From Actinoplanes octamycinicus (GTDB lineage: Bacteria > Actinomycetota > Actinomycetes > Mycobacteriales > Micromonosporaceae), in the NCBI RefSeq assembly GCF_014205225.1, contig NZ_JACHNB010000001.1, positions 3,639,501-3,703,500 of the forward strand: a stretch of 64,000 nt of DNA. The letters run 5' to 3'. This document shows positions 1-9,203 of the stretch, in pieces. How positions within the stretch are numbered: the stretch's first letter is position 1; every line of letters begins with the position of its first letter. The position numbers and the translations under genes are program-made. The notes under the pieces are model-generated. The model searched no databases and was not told the DNA's origin. It saw only the letters and a list, made by a program, of their open reading frames with translations.

Positions 1-570
1 GGGCGCAGCGTCACCAAGGCCACCCTGCTGCGCGAGTCCGGGGCCACCGCGGCCCAGCTGTTCGGCGAGGACACCAGCCTCGGCATGTGGTATTTCGGCA
101 CGTCCGGGGCGAACGGCCCGGCGCACGTCGAGGAGGTGTCGTTCGGGCCGCTGAACTCCTCCGCGGAGGGCAAGAAACGCCGGCAGCAGCTGGCCGCGAA
201 GATCGGCTCCTACCGCCCGGTGGCGAAGGCCGGGACCCCGCTCTACCAGACCGTCCTGGACGGGGTGCAGGAGATGCGCGGCCGGGTCAAGCCGGACACC
301 GCGACCGTGGTCGTGGTGCTCACCGACGGCTCGGACGGCGGCACCAGGTTCGCGATGTCCAATCCGGACTTCATGAAGCGGTTGCAGGCCGGCGCGGATC
401 CGGCCCGGCCGGTCCCGGTGATCGCGGTCGGCTTCGGGCCGGGCGCCAACCTGCCCGCGCTGCAGAGCATGGCCAAGGTCACCGGCGGCCGCGCGATCGC
501 CGCGACGAACCCGGCCGACCTGGCCTCCGGCATAGCCCAGGCCTTCGTCGCCGCGCACGCACGGTCCTAG
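1..570 (+). CDS. VWA-domain protein, C-terminal part (gene starts before the window)
   Basis: The reading frame is open from base 1 to a TAG at 568-570, so only the C-terminal 189 residues are visible. The sequence has the late half of a von Willebrand factor A fold: a hydrophobic strand ending in VVVLTDGSDGG (a MIDAS-type LTDG), then PVIAVGFGPGANLPAL, and a final helix with TGGRAIAATNPADLASGI. VWA domains of this kind often follow a periplasmic-binding-like domain in secreted actinobacterial proteins, but that part lies outside the window. The stop overlaps the stop of the convergent desaturase gene at a shared CTAG. The exact function is unknown. Confidence 0.8.
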   Translation, partial: GRSVTKATLLRESGATAAQLFGEDTSLGMWYFGTSGANGPAHVEEVSFGPLNSSAEGKKRRQQLAAKIGSYRPVAKAGTPLYQTVLDGVQEMRGRVKPDTATVVVVLTDGSDGGTRFAMSNPDFMKRLQAGADPARPVPVIAVGFGPGANLPALQSMAKVTGGRAIAATNPADLASGIAQAFVAAHARS

Positions 571-2006
571 CGCCGGGCCGGACCGATCTGCTCGGCCACG
601 ATCTTGGCGGAGAGGGTGACCATCGGGAGGCCGCCGCCCGGGTGCGTGGAGCCGCCGACCAGGAACAGGCCGTCGACCGGGGCGCGGTTCGCCGGGCGCA
701 GCAGGCCGCCCGCGGTGCCGTAGATGACCCCGCCGGGCGCGGCAGTCGCCACGGCCAGGTCCGCCGGGGTCCGGGTCTCCGCGAAAACCACCCTTTCCCG
801 TACGTCGCATCCGCGCTCGGCCAGCACCTCGAGCACCCGGTCCCGGTACGCCGCGGCCAGCCCCGGACGCCGCCAGTCCACCGCGGACCAGTCGGTGCCC
901 TGGCGGGCCGCGTTGACCAGCACGAACCACGCCTCGTGGCCGGCCGGGTGGACGGTGGGATCGGCGGCCCGGGTGACGAACACGGTGGGGTCGCCGGCCG
1001 GCCGGGCACGCCGCCCCGGGCCGCCGAAGACCGCGTCGAACTCGGCGTCGTAGTCGCGCGGGAAGAACACGTTGTGGTGGGCCAGCTCCGGGGTCTCGCC
1101 GCGGACGCCGAGCAGCAGCACGAACCCGGCGAGGCTGCGGTCGGCGAGCCCGGCCAGCCGGCCCGGGGTGGGCAGCAGGTCGCGGTAGAGCGTGGCGGCG
1201 TCCACGTTGGACACCACGACGTCGGCCGGGACGGTGCGGCCCCCCGCCAGGCGGACACCGCGGACGCGGCGGCCGGCGTCGATCCCGGTCACCACGGAGT
1301 CCAGCTCCAGGCGTACCCCTAATTGATCGCATCGAGCGCGCAGCGCCTCGGCGAGGGTGCCGAGACCACCCGACAGGTACCAGCCACCGTAGGTGAGCTC
1401 GGCGTAGGGGATGGCGGCGAGCGCCGCAGGCGCGCGGCGCGGATCGGCGCCGGTGTAGGTGGCGTAGCGGTCCAGCAGCGTCCGCAGCCGCGGGTCGCGC
1501 AGGTAGCGCCGGCCCAGCGCGCGCAGCGACCGGCCCGGGGCGATCGCCGCCAGATCGGGCAGCCGCCAGGAGAGCCGGGCCAGCGACCCGGCGCTGATCG
1601 GCCGCTGCAGGACCGACTCCCAGGAGGCGTGCCAGATCCGCTCGGCGCGGCGCCAGAAGCGGGCCCAGTCCCGGGCGGCGTCGCTGCCCAGCGTCGCCGC
1701 GATCCGGTTCAGGAAGACCTGGTGGTCGGCGGCGGAGTCGAGGACCGTGCCGTCCGGGAAGAAGTGCCGGACCACCGGGTCCAGCGGCTCCGGGCGCAGG
1801 CCGAGACCGAGGTCGGTGAAGACCTGCGGCAGGGTGAGCAGGCTCGGGCCGGTGTCGAAGCGGAAGCCGTCCCGCTGGTAGGTGGCGAGTTTGCCGCCGA
1901 CCTCGCCGGACCGCTCGTGGACGGTGACCCGGTGGCCGGCCTCGGCCAGCCGGATGGCCGCGGCCAGGCCGCCGACGCCGGCGCCGATCACCACGATCTC
2001 ACTCAT
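567..2006 (-). CDS. Carotenoid desaturase, CrtI/CrtD family
   Basis: A 479-residue FAD-dependent oxidoreductase. The N-terminus carries the dinucleotide-binding motif GAGVGGLAAAIRLAEAGHRV followed by GEVGGK. The C-terminus has the family's second FAD motif, FLVGGSTHPGGGLPMV. The length fits CrtI/CrtD enzymes (about 490-510 residues). It is the last gene of a minus-strand operon, 16 bp after the CruG-like glycosyltransferase and downstream of CruF and a CrtA-like gene. By that context a CrtD role (3,4-desaturation of a C1-hydroxylated psi end) is more likely than phytoene desaturation, but the family alone does not settle it. No crtE, crtB or crtY is present in the window. Confidence 0.82.
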   Translation of the reverse strand: MSEIVVIGAGVGGLAAAIRLAEAGHRVTVHERSGEVGGKLATYQRDGFRFDTGPSLLTLPQVFTDLGLGLRPEPLDPVVRHFFPDGTVLDSAADHQVFLNRIAATLGSDAARDWARFWRRAERIWHASWESVLQRPISAGSLARLSWRLPDLAAIAPGRSLRALGRRYLRDPRLRTLLDRYATYTGADPRRAPAALAAIPYAELTYGGWYLSGGLGTLAEALRARCDQLGVRLELDSVVTGIDAGRRVRGVRLAGGRTVPADVVVSNVDAATLYRDLLPTPGRLAGLADRSLAGFVLLLGVRGETPELAHHNVFFPRDYDAEFDAVFGGPGRRARPAGDPTVFVTRAADPTVHPAGHEAWFVLVNAARQGTDWSAVDWRRPGLAAAYRDRVLEVLAERGCDVRERVVFAETRTPADLAVATAAPGGVIYGTAGGLLRPANRAPVDGLFLVGGSTHPGGGLPMVTLSAKIVAEQIGPARR

Positions 2007-2022
2007 GGGGCAGATGATCCGT

Positions 2023-3096
2023 TCAGACGGGGCGGCCGCGCCAGGACAGGCGGTGGTGGCGGCGCCGGTGGAAGGAGCGGGCGATCAGGAATCCGAAGAG
2101 GACGATGGCGAGCGGGTGGGCGAGCGCGTCGGGGAGGACCCGGCCGCCGGTCGCCCCCGCCGAGATCATCCGCCCGGCGACGCCGAGCAGGTAGGCGAGC
2201 AGGGCCACGCCCGGGGCGACCGGGAGCAGGGCGAGCGGCGTCACGACGTACAGCAGGAGCAGCATGGTCACGACGGCGGCCGCGCCGGCCGCGGACCCGA
2301 AGGACGCCCACAGCGACTTGCCGTAACCGTCGGCCAGCTCGCGCCAGGAGTCGTACATCCGGCAGGTGGCCAGGCGGGAACCGTCGGCCAGGGCGATCCG
2401 GCCGCCGGACCGTTTCACCGCGCGGGCCAGCGCGATGTCCTCCAGGATCTCGGTGCGGACCGCGGCGTGCCCGCCGGCCCGCCGGTAGGCGGACCGGTCC
2501 AGGACCAGCCACTGCCCGCCGGCGGCGGCCAGCGACGGCCGCGGCGAGCGCTCCATGCCGCGCAGCGGCAGGAAGGTGAGCCAGGACCACTGCAGGAGCG
2601 GTTGGACCAGGCGTCCGGATCCGACAATCTTGGGGTACGGGCTGAGCAGTCCCGCCCGGCTGCCCCTGAGCAGGTCGACGGCTCCGGCCACCGCGTCCGC
2701 CGCCAGCACCACGTCGGCGTCCACGAAGACCAGCACGTCCGCCTCGCCGGCCAGGTCGGCGAGCTGCTGACAGGCGTGCGGCTTGCCGCGCCAGCCGGCC
2801 GGCAGCGGCGCCCCGGTGTGCAGCCGCACCCGGTCGCCGGCGACGGCGCGTACCACGTCGGCGGTGCCGTCGGTGGAGCCGTCGTCGAGGACGTGCACGG
2901 TCAGCTCCGGCACCCCGCGCTGGGCGAGCAGCGACCGCAGGCACGGGGCGACCCGGGCGGCCTCGTCGCGCAGCGGCAGCAGCACCGCGACCCGCTCGCC
3001 GGTGGCCGCGTCCCGGCGCGGCCGGCGCAGCAGCAGCGCGTTGGCCGCGGTGTGCGCGGCGAGCAGCAGCAACGGCAGGCAGACCAGGAGGATCAT
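2023..3096 (-). CDS. Membrane glycosyltransferase family 2, CruG-like
   Basis: A 357-residue protein starting at ATG 3094-3096, in a 4-bp ATGA overlap with the CruF stop. The open frame extends further upstream, but that extension lies inside cruF and is not used. The N-terminus is one hydrophobic helix, then a GT-A fold with VAVLLPLRDEAARV, LDDGSTDGT and the DXD-like motif FVDADVVL. Two or three hydrophobic segments follow near the C-terminus. CruG enzymes add a sugar to the 2'-hydroxyl created after CruF hydration in glycosylated carotenoids. Direct coupling to cruF and the nearby desaturase supports this role; the sugar and exact acceptor cannot be read from the sequence. Confidence 0.8.
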   Translation of the reverse strand: MILLVCLPLLLLAAHTAANALLLRRPRRDAATGERVAVLLPLRDEAARVAPCLRSLLAQRGVPELTVHVLDDGSTDGTADVVRAVAGDRVRLHTGAPLPAGWRGKPHACQQLADLAGEADVLVFVDADVVLAADAVAGAVDLLRGSRAGLLSPYPKIVGSGRLVQPLLQWSWLTFLPLRGMERSPRPSLAAAGGQWLVLDRSAYRRAGGHAAVRTEILEDIALARAVKRSGGRIALADGSRLATCRMYDSWRELADGYGKSLWASFGSAAGAAAVVTMLLLLYVVTPLALLPVAPGVALLAYLLGVAGRMISAGATGGRVLPDALAHPLAIVLFGFLIARSFHRRRHHRLSWRGRPV

Positions 3097-3872
3097 GCCG
3101 GGTCGCGCAGCCGGGGGAGCAGCGGGTCGCGCAGCCGGGGGAGCAGGGGCAGGACGGCGGCGCCCATCAGCACCGCGCCCCACGCCGCGGACGCGGGCAG
3201 GGACAGGAAGACGGCGTGCGCCAGCACCGAGGAGGCGTAGGTCCACAGCCACAGGGCCAGCGCCGGGGCGTCCGACCGCTCCGGACCGGCGGTGGCCCGG
3301 CCGGCTGCGGCGCCCAGCGCGATCATCAGCAGCACGGCGAAGCCGATCCAGCCCAGGTAGTTGCCGATCGGGACGCCGGGGACGCCGGGCAGCGCCGGGA
3401 CCGGATCCCGCCAGACCCAGTAGTCCTCGGCGACCATCTGAGGATCCAGGAAGACGTCCCAGGCGGCCAGCCCGGCCGCGGCGACCGCCACCCGGGCCGC
3501 CCGCCGGCGGGCCACCCGCAGCGCCGCCAGCCAGGCCGGCCAGGCCATCCAGGTCCAGGCCAGCGGGATGATCAGCGGGACGTCGAGGAGGCGCGGGCCG
3601 AGCCGGCCGGAGTACTCGTAGGAGCCGAACGGGAAGCCGGTGGCCACCCCGATCGCCTCGACCGCGAAACCGCCCAGCGTCGCGGTCAGCACCAGCGCGG
3701 CGGCCGCCCGCGGGCCGCGGGCGAGCAGCGCGTGCGACACCGAGAAGGCCACCCCGAGCAGCACCGTCAGCACGGTCAGCCGGGCCCGGGCGTCACCCTC
3801 GGTCAGCGGGTACCAGATCTGTGCCAGGACCAGCGCGGCGAGCAGGGTCCAGGGCAGCCACCAGCGGCGCAC
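3093..3872 (-). CDS. cruF: Carotenoid 1',2'-hydratase, CruF family
   Basis: A 259-residue integral membrane protein of the carotenoid biosynthesis family (DUF422). It starts with GTG (MRRWWLPWTLLAAL). About seven hydrophobic segments are visible, with the family signature around GFPFGSYEYSGRLGPRLLDVPLIIPLAW and a later WDVFLDPQMVAEDYWVW. CruF hydrates the psi end group of acyclic or monocyclic carotenes. The gene lies between a GNAT gene (3 bp upstream) and the CruG-like gene (4-bp overlap), so all three are probably translated from one message. In Salinispora, CruF, a CruG-like enzyme and CrtD act together in sioxanthin formation. Confidence 0.88.
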   Translation of the reverse strand: MRRWWLPWTLLAALVLAQIWYPLTEGDARARLTVLTVLLGVAFSVSHALLARGPRAAAALVLTATLGGFAVEAIGVATGFPFGSYEYSGRLGPRLLDVPLIIPLAWTWMAWPAWLAALRVARRRAARVAVAAAGLAAWDVFLDPQMVAEDYWVWRDPVPALPGVPGVPIGNYLGWIGFAVLLMIALGAAAGRATAGPERSDAPALALWLWTYASSVLAHAVFLSLPASAAWGAVLMGAAVLPLLPRLRDPLLPRLRDPA

Positions 3873-3875
3873 GGG

Positions 3876-4454
3876 TCAGGCGCCGGCCAGGCCGGGCGCG
3901 TCCTCCACCGGACGCTCGGCCAGCGGCAGCTCCCGGCCCAGCACCGCGAAGGCCCGCTCGTCGCCCGGGAAGTAGAAGTGCCGCAGCACGTCGGCGAAAC
4001 CGTACCGCCGGTACAGCCGCCAGGCGCGGGACACCTGCTCGTCGGCCTCCGGGGTGGAGAGCAGCACGGTCCGGCCCTTGGCCATGGCGAGCAGGGCGCG
4101 CAGCTGGCGGGCGCCGACCCCGTGGCCCTGGGCGGTCGGGCGCACGTGCAGCTCGACCACCTCGAAGCAGTCGGTCAGCCACTGCCGGCGGGACTCCTCG
4201 CCGAGCGCGTACCGGACCTGGTCGTGCCACCACTGGCCGGGGGCGGAGGTGTAGCCGTACCCGAAGCCCATCACCCGGCCCTCGGTGGTCAGCGTGGCGA
4301 CCGCCCGGAAGCCGGGCCGGCGCACGTGCGACCCGATGTAACCCCGGCGGGTCTGCAGCAGCTCCTGGCGGTAGCCCATCGCCTCGCCGTAGACCGCGAC
4401 CACGTCGTCGAGCCGCCGCAGCAGGTCGTCCGGCTGCCACGCCACAAGCCTCAT
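3876..4454 (-). CDS. GNAT-family N-acetyltransferase
   Basis: A 192-residue protein with the GNAT acetyl-CoA binding motif VELHVRPTAQGHGVGARQLRALL near residues 121-143 and the usual late strand/helix (AWRLYRRYGF). The gene is 3 bp from the cruF start and 3 bp after the CrtA-like gene, so it is part of the carotenoid operon. Its substrate is unknown. Acetylation of a carotenoid sugar would be unusual for a GNAT; it could also be an unrelated passenger. The fold is clear, the role is not. Confidence 0.85.
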   Translation of the reverse strand: MRLVAWQPDDLLRRLDDVVAVYGEAMGYRQELLQTRRGYIGSHVRRPGFRAVATLTTEGRVMGFGYGYTSAPGQWWHDQVRYALGEESRRQWLTDCFEVVELHVRPTAQGHGVGARQLRALLAMAKGRTVLLSTPEADEQVSRAWRLYRRYGFADVLRHFYFPGDERAFAVLGRELPLAERPVEDAPGLAGA

Positions 4455-4457
4455 CGC

Positions 4458-5123
4458 TTAGCTACGCTCCCGTCCCTCGGCCCAGCCCAGCACGGACCGG
4501 TCGCCGCTGATCCCGTGCACCGCGAACCGGGCGAACAGCTCCTCGGCGTACCACCGGTCGGCCGGGGTCCGGGCGATCGCGGCGCGGTGTCCCGGCTGAC
4601 GGTACGCGAACGCGGTCAGATCCGCCGCGTCGCGCCACACGGTCACCGTGCCCTGCCAGCCGATCGGCGCCTCGCCGACGCCGAACCGGGCGAGCAGGCC
4701 GGGCGCGGCGGCCACCTCGCCGGCCACCGACGGGACGGCACGCCAGAACCGGAGCGCGCGGGACGGGCGCAGCCGGGCCCGGGTCAGGGCCAGCACCATG
4801 CCGTCGTGTTTGCGGCCGGTCGGGGTGAACGGGGTGCGGCCCGACCAGGTGCCCCGGCTGATCAGCGGCTCCAGGTCGATCCGGGCGTGCGCCGTGGCGA
4901 TCCGGTCCCAGGTGCGCAGGCGTACCGGGGAATCGCTCACCGTGAGCGCCGCCCACCGGGTCGGATCGGCGTCACCGGGACCGAAGGTGGTCCCGGTCCC
5001 GGTGCCGAGGAACTTGCCGAACCGCAGGCCGCGCAGGTGATGGCGGGCGAAGGCCATGCGCAGCATGGCGGAGCCGACGGCGCGGCGCGGCACCCGCCAG
5101 ACGTGCAGGGTGACGTGGGTCAT
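4458..5123 (-). CDS. crtA: CrtA-like carotenoid oxygenase (spheroidene monooxygenase family)
   Basis: A 221-residue protein. The start chosen is ATG 5121-5123 (MTHVTLHVWRVPRR), which overlaps the SDR stop as ATGA; the longer frame has no better start. Compared from memory with proteobacterial CrtA, it shares the spacing and wording of several blocks: RFGKFLGTGTGTTF, LTRARLRPSRALRFWRAVPS and FGVGEAPIGWQGTVTVWRDA. CrtA enzymes introduce a keto group at C-2 of acyclic hydroxylated or methoxylated carotenoids. Here it sits in an operon with cruF, a CruG-like enzyme and a CrtI/CrtD-type enzyme, suggesting a ketolated, glycosylated pigment. Family assignment is good; the substrate is inference. Confidence 0.78.
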   Translation of the reverse strand: MTHVTLHVWRVPRRAVGSAMLRMAFARHHLRGLRFGKFLGTGTGTTFGPGDADPTRWAALTVSDSPVRLRTWDRIATAHARIDLEPLISRGTWSGRTPFTPTGRKHDGMVLALTRARLRPSRALRFWRAVPSVAGEVAAAPGLLARFGVGEAPIGWQGTVTVWRDAADLTAFAYRQPGHRAAIARTPADRWYAEELFARFAVHGISGDRSVLGWAEGRERS

Positions 5124-5938
5124 TCCGTGGTCAGACCGGTCGCGGTGAGACTGGCGTCCCACAGGTCGGCGGCGAGCTTCGGGTCGCGGGCGTGCGCGGC
5201 CGGCCGGGTGACCGTGTGGCCGACGTAGTAGGCGCCGTTCTCCAGCTCGCCGGCGGGCGTGGTGAGCAGCCAGGTGAGCAGCTCACCGGCGGCCTCCGGG
5301 GTGACCAGGCCGGGCGCGTACCGGTAGAAGAGCCGGGTCAGCCGGCCGGCGCCGAAGTTGGTCCGGACCACACCCGGGTGGAAGGACACGCTCAGCACGT
5401 CCGGCCAGCGGCGGGCGGCCTCGGCGGCGAACAGGATGTTGGCCGACTTGCTGGCGCCGTAGGACCGCCAGGAACTGTACGACCGCAGGTCCTCGGCGAA
5501 GTTGGTGCCCGGCCGGCCCTGCATGTGCGCGCGGGAGGCGGTGTTCACCACCCGGGCGCCGGTCAGCCGCTCCCGCAGCAGGTGGGTGAGCAGGAACGGG
5601 GCCAGATGGTTGGCCTGCATGGTGGCCTCGTGCCCGTCCACGGTCAGGTGCGCCCGGTTGATGATGCCGCCCGCGTTGTTGGCCAGCGCGTCGATCCTCG
5701 GGTAGTCGTCGAGCAGCCGGGCGGCCAGCTCGCGGACGTCGTCGAGCTGCTCGAAGTCGGCCCGGAAGTGCCGCGGCTCGCGGCCGCCGGCGGCCTGCCG
5801 GACCTGTGCCACCGCGGCCGCCAGCCGGTCGGCGTCCCGGCCGACCAGGACCACCTCGTCACCGCGCGCGGCGAGTTGTCCCGCGGCCGCCAGGCCGACG
5901 CCGGAACTGCTCCCGGTGATCACGAATGTCTGCGTCAT
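5120..5938 (-). CDS. Short-chain dehydrogenase/reductase, retinol-dehydrogenase-like
   Basis: A 272-residue SDR starting at ATG 5936-5938 with a strong AGGAGG ribosome site just upstream. The nucleotide motif is TGSSSGVGLAAAGQLAARG, the structural motif LANNAGGI, and the catalytic pair is in SYGASKSAN (YxxxK). The segment HEATMQANHLAPFLLTHLL is typical of the retinol dehydrogenase/protochlorophyllide reductase-like branch. It is the first gene of the carotenoid-tailoring operon and overlaps the CrtA-like gene by ATGA. Oxidation or reduction of a hydroxy/keto carotenoid is plausible but not shown. The 72 bp to the divergent permease gene must hold both promoters. Confidence 0.87.
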   Translation of the reverse strand: MTQTFVITGSSSGVGLAAAGQLAARGDEVVLVGRDADRLAAAVAQVRQAAGGREPRHFRADFEQLDDVRELAARLLDDYPRIDALANNAGGIINRAHLTVDGHEATMQANHLAPFLLTHLLRERLTGARVVNTASRAHMQGRPGTNFAEDLRSYSSWRSYGASKSANILFAAEAARRWPDVLSVSFHPGVVRTNFGAGRLTRLFYRYAPGLVTPEAAGELLTWLLTTPAGELENGAYYVGHTVTRPAAHARDPKLAADLWDASLTATGLTTE

Positions 5939-6010
5939 GACGCCTCCTGGCCCGCGGGCGGTCGCACCCCTAGTGCATCCTGACACCTGCTGTTCCAGAA
6001 AGAGGGTGGC

Positions 6011-7978
6011 ATGAGCACCGAGATCAACGTTCCGGCGGTCGTCGAACCGGTCCGGGAGCCGGCGTCGCAGCGACGCCTGCCGCGCTGGCTGCTGGCGCAC
6101 CGGGTGCAGCCGGTCGGCCCGGAGGCCGAGCACGCCACCCACGAGCAGGCCTGGTGGAAGGTGATGTGTCTGACCGGTGTGGACTACTTCTCCACCCTGT
6201 CCTACCTCCCGGCCATCGCGGCGCTCGCGGCCGGCGCCCTCTCCCCGCTGGCCACCCTGCTGATCGTGGCGCTGACCCTGCTCGGCATGCTGCCGATGTA
6301 CCGGCGGGTGGCCAAGGAGAGCCCGCACGGGCAGGGCTCGGTGGCGATGCTGGAGCACCTGCTGCCGTTCTGGCGCGGCAAGATCTTCGTGCTGGTGCTG
6401 CTCGGCTTCGTCTGCACCTCGTGGATCATCACGATCACGCTGTCCGCGGCCGACGCCACCGTGCACATGGCGGAGAACCCCTATCTGCCCGGCGCCCTGC
6501 ACGGCCACCAGGTGCTGATCACCGTGGTCCTGCTGCTGATCCTCGGCTTCGTCTTCCTGCTCGGCTTCAGCGAGGCGGTCGGCGTCGCGATCCCGCTGGT
6601 CGCCATCTTCCTGGTGCTCAACGCGGTGGTCACGGTGGTCGGCCTGGTCGACGTCTTCGGCACCGCGGGCGCGCTGTCCACCTGGGTCGATCGGCTGACC
6701 GAGCACGGCACCGGCTTCCTGGACCTGATCGGTCCGTCCATCCTGGCCTTCCCGGCGCTGGTGCTCGGCCTCTCCGGCTTCGAGACCGGGGTCAGCATGA
6801 TGCCGCTGATCAAGGCCGGCGGCGCGTCCCCGGAGGCCCGGATGGCCTCGCGGGTGCGCAACACCCGCAAGCTGCTCACCACCGCCGCGGCGATCATGAG
6901 CGTCTACCTGATCGCCACCAGCTTCGTGACCACGGTGCTGATCCCGCCGGCCGAGTTCGAGCCGGGCGGCGAGGCGAACGGGCGGGCGCTGGCCTACCTC
7001 GCGCACGAGCAGCTCGGCGAGGTCTTCGGCACGGTCTACGACATCAGCAGCATCCTGATCCTCTGGTTCGCCGGCGCCTCGGCGATGGCCGGCCTGATCA
7101 ACATCGTGCCCCGCTACCTGCCCGGCTACGGCATGGCGCCGGAGTGGGCCCGGGCGGTCCGGCCGGTCGTGCTGGTCTACACGGTGATCAGCGTCGGCAT
7201 CACGATCGCCTTCGGCGCCGACGTGAACGCGCAGGCCGGGGCGTACGCGACCGGCATCCTGGCGATGATGGTGTCCGGGGCGATCGCGGTGACGATCTCG
7301 GCGTACCGGGCCGGGCAGCGCGGCGCGGCGGCCGGGTTCGGCGTGCTCACCCTGGTGCTGCTCTACGCCCTCGGCGACAACATCGTGGAGAAACCGGACG
7401 GCATCGCGATCTCCGCGGTGTTCATCGCGGCGATCATCCTGATCTCGCTGGTCTCCCGGGTCACCCGGACCACCGAGCTGCGCGCCGAGCGGATCGAGTT
7501 CGACGAGGCGGCCCGCCGGTTCATCGCCGACTCGATCGCGCACGACGGCGAGCTGAACATCGTGGCCAACCAGCGGCAGGACGGCGACGTCGCGGAGTAC
7601 GACGTCAAGGAGGGCGAGCAGCGCGGGATGAACCCGGTGCCCGGCCGCGCCGACGTCCTCTTCCTGGAGATCGACGTGGTCGACCCGTCCGGGTTCAGCG
7701 ACGTCCTCGAGGTGCGCGGCATCGAGGTCGGCACGCACCGGGTCCTGCGGGCGCAGAGCCCGGCCGTGCCGAACGCGATCGCCGCGGTGCTGCTCGCCCT
7801 GCGCGACGCCACCGGGGTACGGCCGCACTGCTACTTCGAGTGGGCCGAGGGCAGCCCGCTCGGCCACCTGTTCCGCTACCTGCTCTTCGGGCGCGGCGAC
7901 ACGGCGCCGGTGGTCCGCGAGATCCTCCGGAAGAGCGAGGCGTCGCCGGAGCTGCGTCCCCGGGTCCACGTCGGCTGA
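6011..7978 (+). CDS. APC-superfamily permease (amino-acid transporter-like)
   Basis: A 655-residue membrane protein. The start ATG follows a purine-rich AGAAAGAGGG site. After a hydrophilic 45-residue N-terminus comes the family block [32 protein letters not shown] and about twelve hydrophobic segments to near residue 490. The last 165 residues form a soluble cytoplasmic tail ([17 protein letters not shown], later [14 protein letters not shown]). Proteins of this type are usually called amino acid transporters; some APC members carry potassium or polyamines. No substrate can be assigned. Its 3' end overlaps the convergent MFS gene by 103 bp. Confidence 0.83.
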   Translation: MSTEINVPAVVEPVREPASQRRLPRWLLAHRVQPVGPEAEHATHEQAWWKVMCLTGVDYFSTLSYLPAIAALAAGALSPLATLLIVALTLLGMLPMYRRVAKESPHGQGSVAMLEHLLPFWRGKIFVLVLLGFVCTSWIITITLSAADATVHMAENPYLPGALHGHQVLITVVLLLILGFVFLLGFSEAVGVAIPLVAIFLVLNAVVTVVGLVDVFGTAGALSTWVDRLTEHGTGFLDLIGPSILAFPALVLGLSGFETGVSMMPLIKAGGASPEARMASRVRNTRKLLTTAAAIMSVYLIATSFVTTVLIPPAEFEPGGEANGRALAYLAHEQLGEVFGTVYDISSILILWFAGASAMAGLINIVPRYLPGYGMAPEWARAVRPVVLVYTVISVGITIAFGADVNAQAGAYATGILAMMVSGAIAVTISAYRAGQRGAAAGFGVLTLVLLYALGDNIVEKPDGIAISAVFIAAIILISLVSRVTRTTELRAERIEFDEAARRFIADSIAHDGELNIVANQRQDGDVAEYDVKEGEQRGMNPVPGRADVLFLEIDVVDPSGFSDVLEVRGIEVGTHRVLRAQSPAVPNAIAAVLLALRDATGVRPHCYFEWAEGSPLGHLFRYLLFGRGDTAPVVREILRKSEASPELRPRVHVG

Positions 7979-9132
7979 GGCTCCCGCAGCGGGCCGGCCA
8001 GCAGCAGGGTGACCGCGACCGAGGCCGCCGCGAGCAGGGTGATCGCGGCGGCCGGCGAGGTCAGCTCGGCCAGCGACCCGGCCAGCGCCGCGCACACCGC
8101 CTGCATGGTGAGCATGCCCGAGGTGTGCAGGCCGAGCGCCTGCCCGCGGTGCTCGGCCGGGGTCAGCTCGACCAGCCGCTCCTGCAGCAGCAGCGTGGAG
8201 CAGTACCCGACGGCCGCCACCGTGGCGAGCCCGACCGCCACCGGCAGCGGCGGGTGCAGGACGAAGGGCAGGTACGGCACGGCCAGCAGCAGCCGCAGGA
8301 GGGGCGCCAGCCGGCGGCGCCACCGCGGCGGCAGGAAGCGGCCGGCCAGCACGTCACCGGCCAGCATGCCGAGCGCCGAACCGGCCAGCAGCAGGCCGGC
8401 GCCGGCCGGGGCGAACGGCACGAACAGCGCCTCGCAGCCGACGATCAGGCCGTTCGGGAGCCACAGGGCGAGGTAGACCGGGCGTACCCCCGGAATCGCC
8501 CACAACCGCGAGTTGACCTGCCACGTCGCGGCCACCGAGGGCCGGCCCGGGTCGCGCGGAGCGCGCCGGGCCAGGCCCAGCCGGGCCACCGCGGCCCCGG
8601 CCAGGTGCAGGCCGGCCGCGGTCAGCAGGGTGCCGGCCGGCGACAGCACGGTGACCAGCGCGCCGCCCGCCGCGAAGCCGGCGATCTGCATCACCCCGAC
8701 CGCGATGTTCAGCGTCGACCGGCCGAGCAGGTAGGCGCCGTCCGGCAGCAGGTCGTTGAGCAGGCCGTTGCGGACGCCGCCGCCCACCGAGCCGACCAGG
8801 CCCATCGCCAGCAGCACCGGGAACAGCGCGGCGACCGGCAGCCCGGGCGCGGCCAGGACGGCGGTCAGCAGCGCGGTGGCGGCGGCCACGCCGGTGAGCG
8901 CGGCCCGCGGCGGCAGCCGGTCGGCGGCGGAGAGCAGCAGGGTGGCGCCGGCCAGCTGGGCCAGCGACGGGCCGAACATGCTCAGCGCGGTGAGCAGCGG
9001 CGAGCCGGTGCGCGACCAGACGCCGGTGGCCAGGGCCAGGCCGGCGATGGTGGTGGCGGCGTTCTGCAGGCAGCAGGTGAGGAAGAGCGGGGCGAAGCCG
9101 GGCGCGCGGAAGAGTTGGCGGTAGGTGCGCAT
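7876..9132 (-). CDS. MFS transporter (probable exporter)
   Basis: A 418-residue protein starting [31 protein letters not shown], with about twelve hydrophobic segments and the MFS inter-domain pattern ([20 protein letters not shown]). It is divergent from an ArsR/DUF5937-type regulator 71 bp away, a common arrangement for a regulator and the drug or metabolite exporter it controls. The last 35 residues are hydrophilic and are encoded antisense to the end of the APC permease gene. The substrate is unknown. Confidence 0.87.
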   Translation of the reverse strand: MRTYRQLFRAPGFAPLFLTCCLQNAATTIAGLALATGVWSRTGSPLLTALSMFGPSLAQLAGATLLLSAADRLPPRAALTGVAAATALLTAVLAAPGLPVAALFPVLLAMGLVGSVGGGVRNGLLNDLLPDGAYLLGRSTLNIAVGVMQIAGFAAGGALVTVLSPAGTLLTAAGLHLAGAAVARLGLARRAPRDPGRPSVAATWQVNSRLWAIPGVRPVYLALWLPNGLIVGCEALFVPFAPAGAGLLLAGSALGMLAGDVLAGRFLPPRWRRRLAPLLRLLLAVPYLPFVLHPPLPVAVGLATVAAVGYCSTLLLQERLVELTPAEHRGQALGLHTSGMLTMQAVCAALAGSLAELTSPAAAITLLAAASVAVTLLLAGPLREPQPTWTRGRSSGDASLFRRISRTTGAVSPRPKSR

Positions 9133-9171
9133 GGTTCGGCAGTCTTCTGGCGGATCTCCCGGATGGTTAAT

Positions 9172-9191
9172 GTTTCGCGTGGCGGCGAAAC
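9172..9191. promoter_or_regulatory. Inverted repeat, candidate operator of the ArsR-type regulator
   Basis: The arms GTTTCGC (9172-9178) and GCGAAAC (9185-9191) are a perfect 7-bp inverted repeat with a 6-bp spacer. It lies in the 71-bp space between the divergent MFS and regulator genes, directly before the regulator's GGGAGG ribosome site. Binding by the neighbouring regulator is inference. Confidence 0.45.
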
Positions 9192-9203
9192 CTGGGAGGT
9201 CCG

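Noticed and set aside
5939-8323. Upstream extension of the SDR frame giving a 1067-residue protein
   Set aside because: The extension is antisense to the APC permease; the SDR has its own ATG with a strong ribosome site at 5938.
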